A stretch of 64,000 nucleotides of DNA, from the NCBI RefSeq assembly GCF_003208655.1, contig NZ_QKLU01000001.1:1027840-1091839 (forward strand), in the 5' to 3' direction. A model generated the notes under the pieces. The model was not told where the DNA came from. It was given only the letters and a program-made list of their open reading frames with translations, and ran no database searches. The position numbers and the translations under genes were made by a program. The stretch comes from Pedobacter nutrimenti. Lineage in GTDB: Bacteria; Bacteroidota; Bacteroidia; Sphingobacteriales; Sphingobacteriaceae. Of the stretch, positions 50,285 to 57,682 are shown one piece after another; the first letter of the stretch is position 1; every line of letters starts with the position of its first letter.

Positions 50285-51442
50285 TTAATTGCTGCTGCTA
50301 TCCAGCCTGTCCATAATGCGGTTGGAGAGTTCGTTTAACCTGGCCTGTGAATCGGCTGTGGCCACATTGGTGACGATGAAAATTCCCGTTTTCTGGTTGG
50401 GATAGAGCGCGATCCAGGAGGAGTGGCCCAGGCTGCCACCGTTATGGTACAGCATTTTCCTTGGTCCATTGTAGGCATAGGTATTCCAGGCATAGGCCCT
50501 TCCATACTGCGCATTGCCGCCTAGTCGTTCCATGGTCTGTTTGACGACCGCATCGTTACTTTCCAAATACATCCTAATGTAGTGCAGCATCGAGCTTGTG
50601 GTCGATTTCATGCCCGCAGAATACTCGTGGAACCCATTGACCAATGGCATTGGTATCCCCTCGCTGTTTTTACCTATCGATAGGTTCGGATTTCCGTCTT
50701 GCTTCAATACGGAAAAAGTCTGCTCTTCACCCGAACGGGAGAAAACATATTTTCGGAGCAATTCCATATGGTTCATATGGTAAACCTGTTCTAATACATA
50801 ACCGACCAACTGGGTGCCTACACTGGAATAATGATAGTTTTTCCCTGAACTATCGACCAGCTGCACTGTTTTCAGTGCCTTAAAGAAGTCTTTCCGCGTG
50901 AAGCGCTCATAACAAGCAATCTGCTGGGCAACGGTCTGGGCGGGATCTTCGCAATTCATGAACACAGGAAATCCGGCAGTATGGGTAATAAGGTGCCTAA
51001 AGGTGATCGGCTTACCCCCGGCCAAAACAAGATTGGGGTACTTATCGTCCAGGTAATCTCTCACATCCTGATCCAGGTTGATTTTGTGGTCATAAACCGC
51101 CTGGGAAAGCAGCAAACCGGTATAGGTTTTGGTCAGCGAAGCAATTTCGTATATCGTATTGCTGTCTGGCTTTTTACCATTGCTGAGCTTGCCAAAATGA
51201 AACTCGTGTGCCTTGCCCTTCCTATAAATCACCCCTGAAACAGCCCCATAGCCAGGCATTTTCATCAGCTTTGCGGTTTCCTCTGCCACAATCTGATCTA
51301 CAGTATCCCCTGCTGCAATTATTTTTCCCCTTGTCTGCAAAGGCCTATCTGCATATCCAGAAACGAAAAACAACAGTAAAAAAGCCAATGCCATTATTTT
51401 TTTCTTCATTTTAGTGCTTGTATATGTTTTTTGGTTATTCAT
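50285..51442 (-). CDS. Exported serine hydrolase (beta-lactamase class C/PBP-like)
   Basis: A 385-residue protein (374 from the second start). After a signal peptide (core FLLLFFVSGYA) it has the SxxK motif in EIASLTKTYTGLLLSQAVYD, a YSS in place of YxN (KNYHYSSVGTQLVGYVLEQV), and HNGGSLGHSSW in place of KTG. This set is common in the serine hydrolase branch that acts on peptides or esters. The ATG at 51442 overlaps the DinB stop by 8 bp; the Met at 51409 gives a more standard signal peptide. Confidence 0.88.
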   Translation of the reverse strand: MNNQKTYTSTKMKKKIMALAFLLLFFVSGYADRPLQTRGKIIAAGDTVDQIVAEETAKLMKMPGYGAVSGVIYRKGKAHEFHFGKLSNGKKPDSNTIYEIASLTKTYTGLLLSQAVYDHKINLDQDVRDYLDDKYPNLVLAGGKPITFRHLITHTAGFPVFMNCEDPAQTVAQQIACYERFTRKDFFKALKTVQLVDSSGKNYHYSSVGTQLVGYVLEQVYHMNHMELLRKYVFSRSGEEQTFSVLKQDGNPNLSIGKNSEGIPMPLVNGFHEYSAGMKSTTSSMLHYIRMYLESNDAVVKQTMERLGGNAQYGRAYAWNTYAYNGPRKMLYHNGGSLGHSSWIALYPNQKTGIFIVTNVATADSQARLNELSNRIMDRLDSSSN

Positions 51443-51986
51443 TTTTCATTGAAATTTGTATGCGGTCAATTTGCTTTAAATGCCTGATCATGTGGTTGAT
51501 GAAAAACTGAAAAGTATCGCCCAGTTTTAACCTGATTAAACTTGAAATGGAGGTCTGAATTTTCACTTTATTTAAACTCACCTTTTTTGCCTGGTTTAAT
51601 AAGTCCAAAAGCTGGTTTTGTTGACTTAAAAACTTGTCAATAACGCTTTTATCGAGCGCGGCATTTAAGGGATTTTTATCTTTAAAGGTTTTCATTTTAT
51701 TCAGATTTTCTTTTGGCAACATACTTTTCGCAAAGTAATTACCCAAAAAACCGCTTCTGAATTCAAGTTCTGGCTTGGTACCAGAAATTTTTATTTTGTT
51801 TTCCATTTGCGGCAAATAAAAATCACCATACAGGTTCAAATGTTCCAAACATTCTAAAATACTCCAGGAAATTCCATTCTCTTTCCAGGTTAATGTATTC
51901 CAATCAAAGGTTTTTAGTTCTTCTGCCTGATTTATAATTTGACTTGTTTGCGTTGAAAGCTGTTCTATTAATTTTTCTGATTGCAT
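51435..51986 (-). CDS. DinB superfamily protein
   Basis: A 183-residue four-helix protein. The motif WSILECLEHLNLYGDFYLPQ carries the first metal-binding His, and FFINHMIRHLKQIDRIQI carries the two others, as in DinB/DfsB-like metal-dependent thiol S-transferases. The biological role is unknown. It is coupled to the serine hydrolase by an 8-bp overlap. Confidence 0.85.
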   Translation of the reverse strand: MQSEKLIEQLSTQTSQIINQAEELKTFDWNTLTWKENGISWSILECLEHLNLYGDFYLPQMENKIKISGTKPELEFRSGFLGNYFAKSMLPKENLNKMKTFKDKNPLNAALDKSVIDKFLSQQNQLLDLLNQAKKVSLNKVKIQTSISSLIRLKLGDTFQFFINHMIRHLKQIDRIQISMKNE

Positions 51987-52041
51987 AATTTATTTCCTAA
52001 GCAAAGATCAAAAAAGCATTTTTCATAAATCTTGATTGAAG

Positions 52042-52548
52042 TCAAGGTTTTTTGAGTCGTGATAAAGTTTCAGCACTCATTCTTAAATAATTGGCAATGT
52101 GCCTGTTGGGAATTTCCTGAAAAAGTTGGGGGTTTCGTTTTAAAACCCGTTCGTATCTTTCCTTTGGTGAATTTGTCAACAGGTCAATTTCACGTTCCAT
52201 TTGCTGAAGCGCTAAATTTTCAAAAATTTTTATCCACAAATTCCTATTGTTTTCCGTGGTTAAAAAATTTTCAATCTGTGGTTTGGTGATCACTTTTAAC
52301 ACGGTCTTTTTAATGGCTTGAATAAATAGATGAGATGGTTTTCCAGTTAAAAAAGAATCCATTAAAACAATTAAACTTGCTTTATAACCAAAACGAACGA
52401 CCTGTTTTTTACAATCGTCCAATACAAAAATCCTCAAACTTCCGCTTTCTATATAATAGACATTGGTGTCAACACCACCTTTGGTGGTCAGAAATTCATT
52501 CCTGTCAAGGGTTATGGTCTGGTCTGATAGTTCAACAATCTCTTTCAT
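52042..52548 (-). CDS. Crp/Fnr family transcriptional regulator
   Basis: A cyclic-nucleotide-binding-like N-domain (KEIVELSDQTITLDRNEFLT, YYIESGSLRIFV) and a C-terminal HTH with NSPKERYERVLKRNPQLFQE and IPNRHIANYLRMSAETLSRL. The ATG at 52548 gives 168 residues; a TTG at 52584 would add 12 residues that look coding, so the start is open. No Fe-S cysteines for oxygen sensing are seen. It lies about 55 bp upstream of the DinB gene in the same direction. Confidence 0.85.
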   Translation of the reverse strand: MKEIVELSDQTITLDRNEFLTTKGGVDTNVYYIESGSLRIFVLDDCKKQVVRFGYKASLIVLMDSFLTGKPSHLFIQAIKKTVLKVITKPQIENFLTTENNRNLWIKIFENLALQQMEREIDLLTNSPKERYERVLKRNPQLFQEIPNRHIANYLRMSAETLSRLKKP

Positions 52549-52584
52549 GGCCTGTTGTATAATAAGTTTTTTTGCTAAGCTCAA

Positions 52585-52910
52585 AACTCATATATCCTTA
52601 AGTGATTTGATTGTAAATATAAAAAAACAAAGCTAACTATATAGTTGACTTTATTTATTTTTTATAACAGTCATTTTATCCTTACCCCCGCTCCTTTGGA
52701 GACCCAATATCACGTTGATTTAGCTCAGGTTTCTAAACTCATTGAAGGTATATCCGGTACGTTTTTAAACAGCCTGTTAAAATGCTAAGGATTGTTCAGC
52801 CTGCGCATATCTGTTGTGCATTTAAAAAAAAATTAAAATTCTTGTAAGGATCGGATTTTAAGTACGACTAAGCCCGAAACAAATCAATGGTAAAATTTAA
52901 AATCAACACA
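52585..52910. other. Intergenic region upstream of the metallophore operon
   Basis: About 325 bases. A short frame near 52680-52790 (ending GISGTFLNSLLKC and a stop) could be the tail of a decayed gene, which I do not recognise. The right half holds an ECF-type promoter candidate at 52843-52870. Confidence 0.45.
52843..52870 (+). promoter_or_regulatory. Candidate ECF-type promoter of hvfA
   Basis: TGTAAGGA (52843-52850) and CGACTA (52865-52870), with 16 bp between TGTAAG and CGACTA, resemble an ECF sigma promoter (TGTAA / CGTC-like). It lies 40 bp before the precursor ATG. No TAnnTTTG box fits better. Confidence 0.4.
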
Positions 52911-53243
52911 ATGGAAAAGAAAAAAAGTATCCTGACCAGTACAATTATTGCTGGTGCACTGATCGCAGTTTCGGGTTTAAACGCAAATGCTAACGGACTG
53001 TTCCGTTACAACAGTTTGGGCTCCGCAGAAGAGTTAAGATCAAGCTTATTGAACAAAGTTTCAACATCGAACACTTTAGAACTGAGCTGCGGGGCAAAAG
53101 CTAAAACAGATTCTACCAAAAAAGGCAAAGAGGGAAAATGCGGCGCCGCAAAATCAAAATCCAAAGGTAAAGACGGCAAATGTGGCGAAGGTAAATGTGG
53201 GGCCGGCAAGGATAAAAAAACCACTACACCTAAAAAAGGGTAA
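52911..53243 (+). CDS. hvfA: HvfA/bufferin-like RiPP metallophore precursor
   Basis: A 110-residue precursor with a Sec signal (KKKSILTSTIIAGALIAVSG, ending near ANA). The mature part is basic and carries four cysteines: Cys60 in LSCGAKA and three (E/D)GKCG motifs (Cys77 EGKCG, Cys91 DGKCG, Cys96 EGKCG), the hallmark of HvfA-type precursors. In that family an MNIO enzyme turns the Cys of EGKCG into a copper-binding modified residue. The MNIO gene is next. The start at 52911 is preferred over an in-frame ATG at 52887, which only adds 8 residues before the signal. Confidence 0.85.
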   Translation: MEKKKSILTSTIIAGALIAVSGLNANANGLFRYNSLGSAEELRSSLLNKVSTSNTLELSCGAKAKTDSTKKGKEGKCGAAKSKSKGKDGKCGEGKCGAGKDKKTTTPKKG

Positions 53244-53261
53244 GAAAATTTCAATGGGCAG

Positions 53262-53298
53262 TCTAAAAATCCGGTCGGTACTGTACCGGATTTTTAGA
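53262..53298 (+). terminator. Partial terminator between hvfA and hvfB
   Basis: TCTAAAAATCCGGT (53262-53275) and ACCGGATTTTTAGA (53285-53298) form a 14-bp stem with a 9-nt loop. The right arm holds a T5 run. It lies 19 bp after the hvfA stop, so it would limit read-through and keep precursor mRNA above enzyme mRNA. Confidence 0.7.
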
Positions 53299-53330
53299 TG
53301 CGCTCTTTCTATTTCGTAAAAAACAATACT

Positions 53331-54161
53331 ATGGTAGGTATAGGCTTTAGAAAAGACTTTGCAGAAGAAATGTTGCAAAGCAATATCATTCAACCTGCAT
53401 TTATAGAAGTTGCCCCCGAAAACTGGATCGGAGTTGGTGGATTCTGGAAAAAACAGTTCAGGCAAGCCCTTGAACAATATCCATTGTATACCCATGGCTT
53501 ATCGCTCTCTGTCGGTAGCCCGGATCAACTGGACTTTCAGTTTTTAAAAAAGATAAAAGACTTCCTTTCCCAAACCAATGCCCGGCTTTATTCGGAACAT
53601 TTAAGCTACGCTAAATGTGACAATGCCCACCTTTACGACTTATTGCCAATTCCTTTTACTTATGATGCGGTAAGGCATGTGGCTGAAAAAATTCGTACGG
53701 TGCAAGAGGTCCTGGAAAGAAAAATCTCCATTGAGATTGTCAGTTATTATAGCCCTGTCGCACCAGAGATGACTGAAATTGAATTTATCAACAGCATACT
53801 CTCAGAGGTCAACTGCGATCTGTTACTGGATGTAAACAATGTGTATGTCAATGCTTTCAATCATCAGTACGATTCAAAAAATTTTATTGCTTCTCTCCCT
53901 ATGGACAGGGTAAGTTATATACACATGGCTGGGCACCATCAGGTATCGGAATCACTTGTTATAGACACCCACGGTGAGGCCATTATTGACCCTGTATTTG
54001 ATCTTTTTGACTTTACCATGCGCCGTTTAAAACGAGATGTGCCTGTATTGCTTGAAAGGGATTTTAATATTCCTGTGCTTGAGGAACTACATCAGGAAAT
54101 GACCCGCCTGAATGAGATTAAACTGGACGCACTAAAACCGATGCCTTATGTTCCTGCTTAA
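53331..54161 (+). CDS. hvfB: MNIO/DUF692-type RiPP maturase (HvfB/BufB-like)
   Basis: A 276-residue TIM-barrel enzyme of the multinuclear non-heme iron-dependent oxidative family. Iron-ligand motifs are visible: YTHGLSLSVGS (His), LYSEHLSYAKCDNAHLYD (Glu-His), DVNNVYVNAFNH (Asp, Asn, His), HMAGHHQ (His), IDTHGEAIIDP (Asp-His) and LLERDFNIP (Glu). It should modify the Cys of the HvfA (E/D)GKCG motifs. The start at 53331 is chosen because the earlier ATG at 53298 lies in the hairpin arm. It overlaps hvfC by 14 bp. Confidence 0.9.
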   Translation: MVGIGFRKDFAEEMLQSNIIQPAFIEVAPENWIGVGGFWKKQFRQALEQYPLYTHGLSLSVGSPDQLDFQFLKKIKDFLSQTNARLYSEHLSYAKCDNAHLYDLLPIPFTYDAVRHVAEKIRTVQEVLERKISIEIVSYYSPVAPEMTEIEFINSILSEVNCDLLLDVNNVYVNAFNHQYDSKNFIASLPMDRVSYIHMAGHHQVSESLVIDTHGEAIIDPVFDLFDFTMRRLKRDVPVLLERDFNIPVLEELHQEMTRLNEIKLDALKPMPYVPA

Positions 54162-54903
54162 AAAAACACATCACAGCCAGTCTGCCCTGGCCAATTATTG
54201 CCGTACAGGTATTCTGGAAGATATTCCGGGTATAAAATCAGAAAACATCGGACATTACCGCAGACTGGTCTTTAATATTGTGAATGACATGCTGCAATCG
54301 GCTTTTCCTTTGAGCCATAAATTGCTCAAAAACCGCAAATGGCAAAGTCTAACGCATGAGTTTTTTAGCACCCATGCTTGTCAGTCTCCACAGGTTTGGT
54401 ATATGCCCAAAGAGTTTTATCAATACCTAGAACAAAGGCGTCCTGAAATTCTGACCGACTATCCGGTATTACTGGAATTGTTGTGGTTTGAATGGTTGGA
54501 GATAGAAATGTTTATGATGGAAGACCGTGAAATTGACTACAGCAACAGTGGGAACGTTGATTGCGATGTACTGGTCTTAAACCCCGAGCTACACTTCCAG
54601 CATTTTGAATATCCGGTACATTTAAAAGAAGCAGTAAAAATTACAGCTGCTGACAAAGGAGCTTACTTTTTGTGTGTACACCGTGTGCCTGAAAGCGGAG
54701 AGGTGATTTTCACTGATCTTTCCGCCGGCTTTGTACGCCTGCTTGAACTTTTATCCGATAGTCCCCAAACTTTACCAGACCTTATGACCAGGCTATGCAC
54801 AGAACTACAAATCGATCAAACTACAGAAATTAAAAATAGGTGCCTGGATTTTATACAAACGGCCATTGAATCGAGATTAATAATCGGTTTTAACAAAAAT
54901 TAA
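54148..54903 (+). CDS. hvfC: HvfC/BufC-like RiPP maturation partner (DUF2063)
   Basis: A 251-residue protein with an N-terminal DUF2063 domain: ALANYCRTGILEDIPGIKSE, then HYRRLVFNIVNDMLQSAFPL. This domain recognises the precursor and delivers it to the MNIO enzyme. The C-terminal half (LNPELHFQHFEYPVHLKEAV and later DFIQTAIESRLIIGFN) is typical of BufC/HvfC. It overlaps hvfB by 14 bp, so translation is coupled. Confidence 0.88.
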   Translation: MFLLKKTHHSQSALANYCRTGILEDIPGIKSENIGHYRRLVFNIVNDMLQSAFPLSHKLLKNRKWQSLTHEFFSTHACQSPQVWYMPKEFYQYLEQRRPEILTDYPVLLELLWFEWLEIEMFMMEDREIDYSNSGNVDCDVLVLNPELHFQHFEYPVHLKEAVKITAADKGAYFLCVHRVPESGEVIFTDLSAGFVRLLELLSDSPQTLPDLMTRLCTELQIDQTTEIKNRCLDFIQTAIESRLIIGFNKN

Positions 54904-54905
54904 AA

Positions 54906-55343
54906 ATGAAAATCATATCCACTTATACCCGCCTGCAGGCCCTGCTTAAAAAAATAGAATTTCTCCCCCTTTTGCTCATCAGATTTATATTGGCCTATGG
55001 GTTTTATAACCCTGCAAAAATGAAATGGAACGATATTAACGCTATAGGAGAATGGTTTGGCAGTATTGGCGTTCCTGCGCCTTACCTGAATGCCTATCTT
55101 GCCGCATCTACAGAAGCCCTGGGTGTGCTGTTGCTGATCCTTGGCTTGGGTACCCGTTTGATCAGTATTCCTTTAATGGTTACCATGGTTGTCGCCATTG
55201 TTACCGTACACCTGGAAAACGGATTTGAAGCCGGGCAAAATGGTTTTGAAATTCCTTTGTATTACCTGATTATGCTATTTACACTGTTTGTGTTCGGGCC
55301 GGGAAAAGCAAGCCTTGATGAATGGATAGAAAAAAGAAATTAA
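54906..55343 (+). CDS. hvfX: DoxX-family membrane protein (HvfX/BufD-like)
   Basis: A 145-residue protein with four helices: FLPLLLIRFILAYGFYNPAK, then LIPLMVTMVVAIVTV-like helices. GFYNPAKMKWNDINAIGEWF is the DoxX signature loop. DoxX-like proteins close many hvf/buf operons and are thought to act in metal handling or export of the modified peptide (inference). It starts 2 bp after hvfC, completing the A-B-C-X unit. Confidence 0.85.
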   Translation: MKIISTYTRLQALLKKIEFLPLLLIRFILAYGFYNPAKMKWNDINAIGEWFGSIGVPAPYLNAYLAASTEALGVLLLILGLGTRLISIPLMVTMVVAIVTVHLENGFEAGQNGFEIPLYYLIMLFTLFVFGPGKASLDEWIEKRN

Positions 55344-55408
55344 GCTAATTTAGCATGATCCTCTATCCTATTCCATATTCTTGTAAAGAATTATATTTAT
55401 TTTAAAAT

Positions 55409-56107
55409 ATGAAAGATAAATTTTCTGACAACAATCAAATTGGAGTCGTTTCAACTTTTTCTGAACTGGTAAACACCAATTTTCAAGACGAGATGAATGC
55501 CATTTGTTGGTCCAGAAATTTAGCCGGGGATTTTAAAGAAATTGTATCTAAACTTCGATTAAAAGAGAACGTTACAGAAATTTCGATAGAAGACCTCTTA
55601 GCGCTTCCCTTATCAGAAAAAGGTAATATCGCCCGGGAAATTATTTTAAACGATGTACAGTTGTTAGCAGATTTCGGTGCATCTCCCTCACTCAATTTAC
55701 TAAAAAATTACGAGCGTGACCTGGAAATAGATTTCATTTCAACAGATGTATATTCTTATCATGTAGATCGTTCAGATATTGGAACCGATACATTTTTATG
55801 CACCTATTACGGCGCTGCAAGTGACATCTTACCGAATGATCAGGCAGAACAAAAGATATGGGTTCCTGAAATCAGGGAAAAGCTTAAAGCATTGCATCAG
55901 GGTCCACCAGCAGAGTTTGAAAGCTTTTTAAAGGAATATTATTTCGATTTGCATTATCAGCCTAAACCCAATGCCCAGCCCATAAACTTAGGGTTAGGCC
56001 ACCTTTGGAAATTAGCCATAGAGCATCCAGAACAAAAGGTTTTGCCCTGTGTTCACCGGGCGCCAAAAGAAAATGACAATGAATACCGGTTGCTGCTGAT
56101 TTGTTAA
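55409..56107 (+). CDS. DUF1826 domain protein
   Basis: A 232-residue protein in which DVQLLADFGASPSLNLLKNY and FLCTYYGAASDILPNDQAEQ define DUF1826. Cys/His positions are suitable for metal binding. The family is often found with zinc-uptake regulated genes, which would suit a place just behind a metallophore operon (65 bp after hvfX). Function unknown; co-transcription is not certain, as a short AT-rich gap intervenes. Confidence 0.82.
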   Translation: MKDKFSDNNQIGVVSTFSELVNTNFQDEMNAICWSRNLAGDFKEIVSKLRLKENVTEISIEDLLALPLSEKGNIAREIILNDVQLLADFGASPSLNLLKNYERDLEIDFISTDVYSYHVDRSDIGTDTFLCTYYGAASDILPNDQAEQKIWVPEIREKLKALHQGPPAEFESFLKEYYFDLHYQPKPNAQPINLGLGHLWKLAIEHPEQKVLPCVHRAPKENDNEYRLLLIC

Positions 56108-56129
56108 ATGTTTAAAGCAGGCCACCAGA

Positions 56130-56486
56130 TTAAAAAATCTTTTTAATCTCCGCCCTGTGCTTCAATCCGAACTCGATCAGCGCTTTAATGACCGGCTGCG
56201 TTTCAATCGCATAATGCGTGAGCGCATAAGATACCGTAACAGGTTTGGTCTTGTTTACAGTTCTGGTGATCAGCAGATTTTCCTCCAGTTGCTGCAGCTC
56301 TTTAGACAACACCTTAGGTGTAATGCCCTTGGACGTTTCCATAAGGTCTTTGAAACGCAGCGTTCCGCTATGGTACAGATTCGTCAAAATACAAACCTTC
56401 CATTTACCGCTCAGTAACTCCAGGGCATCTTTCAATGCCAATTGCTTATCGATACCCGGTTGTGATTCACACCTTAATTTTTCCAT
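56130..56486 (-). CDS. HxlR family transcriptional regulator
   Basis: A 118-residue winged-helix protein. LELLSGKWKVCILTNLYHSG, TLRFKDLMETSKGITPKVLS and KELQQLEENLLITRTVNKTK are the HxlR HTH and wing; YALTHYAIETQPVIKALIEF is the tail. HxlR proteins respond to aldehydes, quinones or thiol stress via a Cys, here Cys6 or Cys30. The ATG at 56486 is used. It is divergent from the SDR gene 94 bp away and probably controls it. Confidence 0.88.
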   Translation of the reverse strand: MEKLRCESQPGIDKQLALKDALELLSGKWKVCILTNLYHSGTLRFKDLMETSKGITPKVLSKELQQLEENLLITRTVNKTKPVTVSYALTHYAIETQPVIKALIEFGLKHRAEIKKIF

Positions 56487-56580
56487 ATAAATAGTAACTA
56501 TCCTGCAGGTAAGCCATAGCAAGTTAATGTTAAAAGTCCAATAATTTTATCCCGAAAAGAAAACATGAAATACATCAGAC

Positions 56581-57318
56581 ATGAAAAACACCATAAACAA
56601 CGGTCTTAAGGCTAAGCGAATCGTTCTGTTAGGAGGTTCCTCGGGCATTGGTCTGGCCACAGCGCTGGCAGCGGCCAGGGAAGGCGCAGCCATAGTAATC
56701 GTTTCCAGCAGTCAGCAACGGATTGAGGATGCCTTATCCATATTGCCCAAAAACACTCAAGGTTTCGCCGCTGATCTTGGAGAGGAAACGCAAGTTGAAG
56801 CCCTATTTAAAAAAATCGGCAAATTCGACCACCTTGTTTTTACTGCAGGTGACCAGCTGAAATTCAGCGAATTGTCGGCATTGAACATCGACGAGGCAAA
56901 AAAGTCCATCCATCTGCGCTTTTGGGGATCCATTATGGCCGCAAAGTATGGGGCGCCCTTGATCCGCAAGGGAGGCTCAATAACCCTAACAACAGGTGCA
57001 ATTGGAAAAAGGCCAAGAAGCGGAACGGTGGTCATCGCCGGAATGGCCAGCGCAATTGACGGCCTTACCCGTTCCCTTGCATTTGAACTTGCTCCAATAA
57101 GAGTCAATGCGGTTTGCGTAGGAACAGTCAGGACCAATTTATTGGCAAATATGCCGGAACCTGACAGGGAGGCCCTGTTTAACAAGATAGGAAGTCAACT
57201 TTTAACCGGCAAGGTAGGCGATGCAGATGATCTTGCAGAGGCTTATGTATACCTGATGCGCGGAGGTTTCACCACAGGCCAGGTCATTGTTGCTGATGGT
57301 GGAAGTTTACTGGTATAA
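56581..57318 (+). CDS. SDR family oxidoreductase
   Basis: A 245-residue short-chain dehydrogenase/reductase. IVLLGGSSGIGLATALAAAR is the cofactor-binding TGxxxGxG-type motif (GGSSGIG), DLGEETQVEALFKK follows, and RVNAVCVGTVRTN is the C-side. The usual YxxxK active-site pair is not evident: where Tyr is expected the sequence reads SGTVVIAGMASAIDGL, so catalysis may be altered. It is paired with the divergent HxlR regulator. Confidence 0.85.
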   Translation: MKNTINNGLKAKRIVLLGGSSGIGLATALAAAREGAAIVIVSSSQQRIEDALSILPKNTQGFAADLGEETQVEALFKKIGKFDHLVFTAGDQLKFSELSALNIDEAKKSIHLRFWGSIMAAKYGAPLIRKGGSITLTTGAIGKRPRSGTVVIAGMASAIDGLTRSLAFELAPIRVNAVCVGTVRTNLLANMPEPDREALFNKIGSQLLTGKVGDADDLAEAYVYLMRGGFTTGQVIVADGGSLLV

Positions 57319-57331
57319 ACCTTTTTTAGGA

Positions 57332-57682
57332 TTATACATTTTTCAATGGGTATTGCAGATAGATAATGAGCAGGTTGATCAGCAAAAAGGGCAGTTCGAT
57401 CAGTGCCCCTTTTAAGTCTTTACCAAGAAGCTGCAGGCAAATAATCAGCAATATTCCTGCAGCCATTAGAAAATTTCCCCAGACAAAAGTTCTGGGGAAT
57501 AAAATCAGTACAGCCGCAATCAGGGTAACCGTTCCATTTATCGCTAAGGTTGTTTTATTAAATCCCCATTTGCCAAACATTGCCATCATTTCAGGTTTTG
57601 CCGATAGCATCGCATAACCTTGCTTTATCCCCATCAGCACAGCGATAATGATCAATATCGAATTGATGATTTTGAATGTCAT
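57332..57682 (-). CDS. DoxX-like membrane protein
   Basis: A 116-residue protein with four helices: IINSILIIIAVLMGIKQGYA, then LAINGTVTLIAAVLILFPRT and FLMAAGILLIICLQLLGKDL. It matches the DoxX-like superfamily. The ATG at 57682 overlaps the OmpA-gene stop by 4 bp (ATGA), so it is translationally coupled to the adhesin locus, though a functional link is unclear. Confidence 0.75.
   Translation of the reverse strand: MTFKIINSILIIIAVLMGIKQGYAMLSAKPEMMAMFGKWGFNKTTLAINGTVTLIAAVLILFPRTFVWGNFLMAAGILLIICLQLLGKDLKGALIELPFLLINLLIIYLQYPLKNV

Noticed and set aside
52680..52790. Short plus-strand frame ending LNSLLKC before the metallophore operon
   Set aside because: No start codon or recognisable family; may be a gene fragment but not supportable as a gene.
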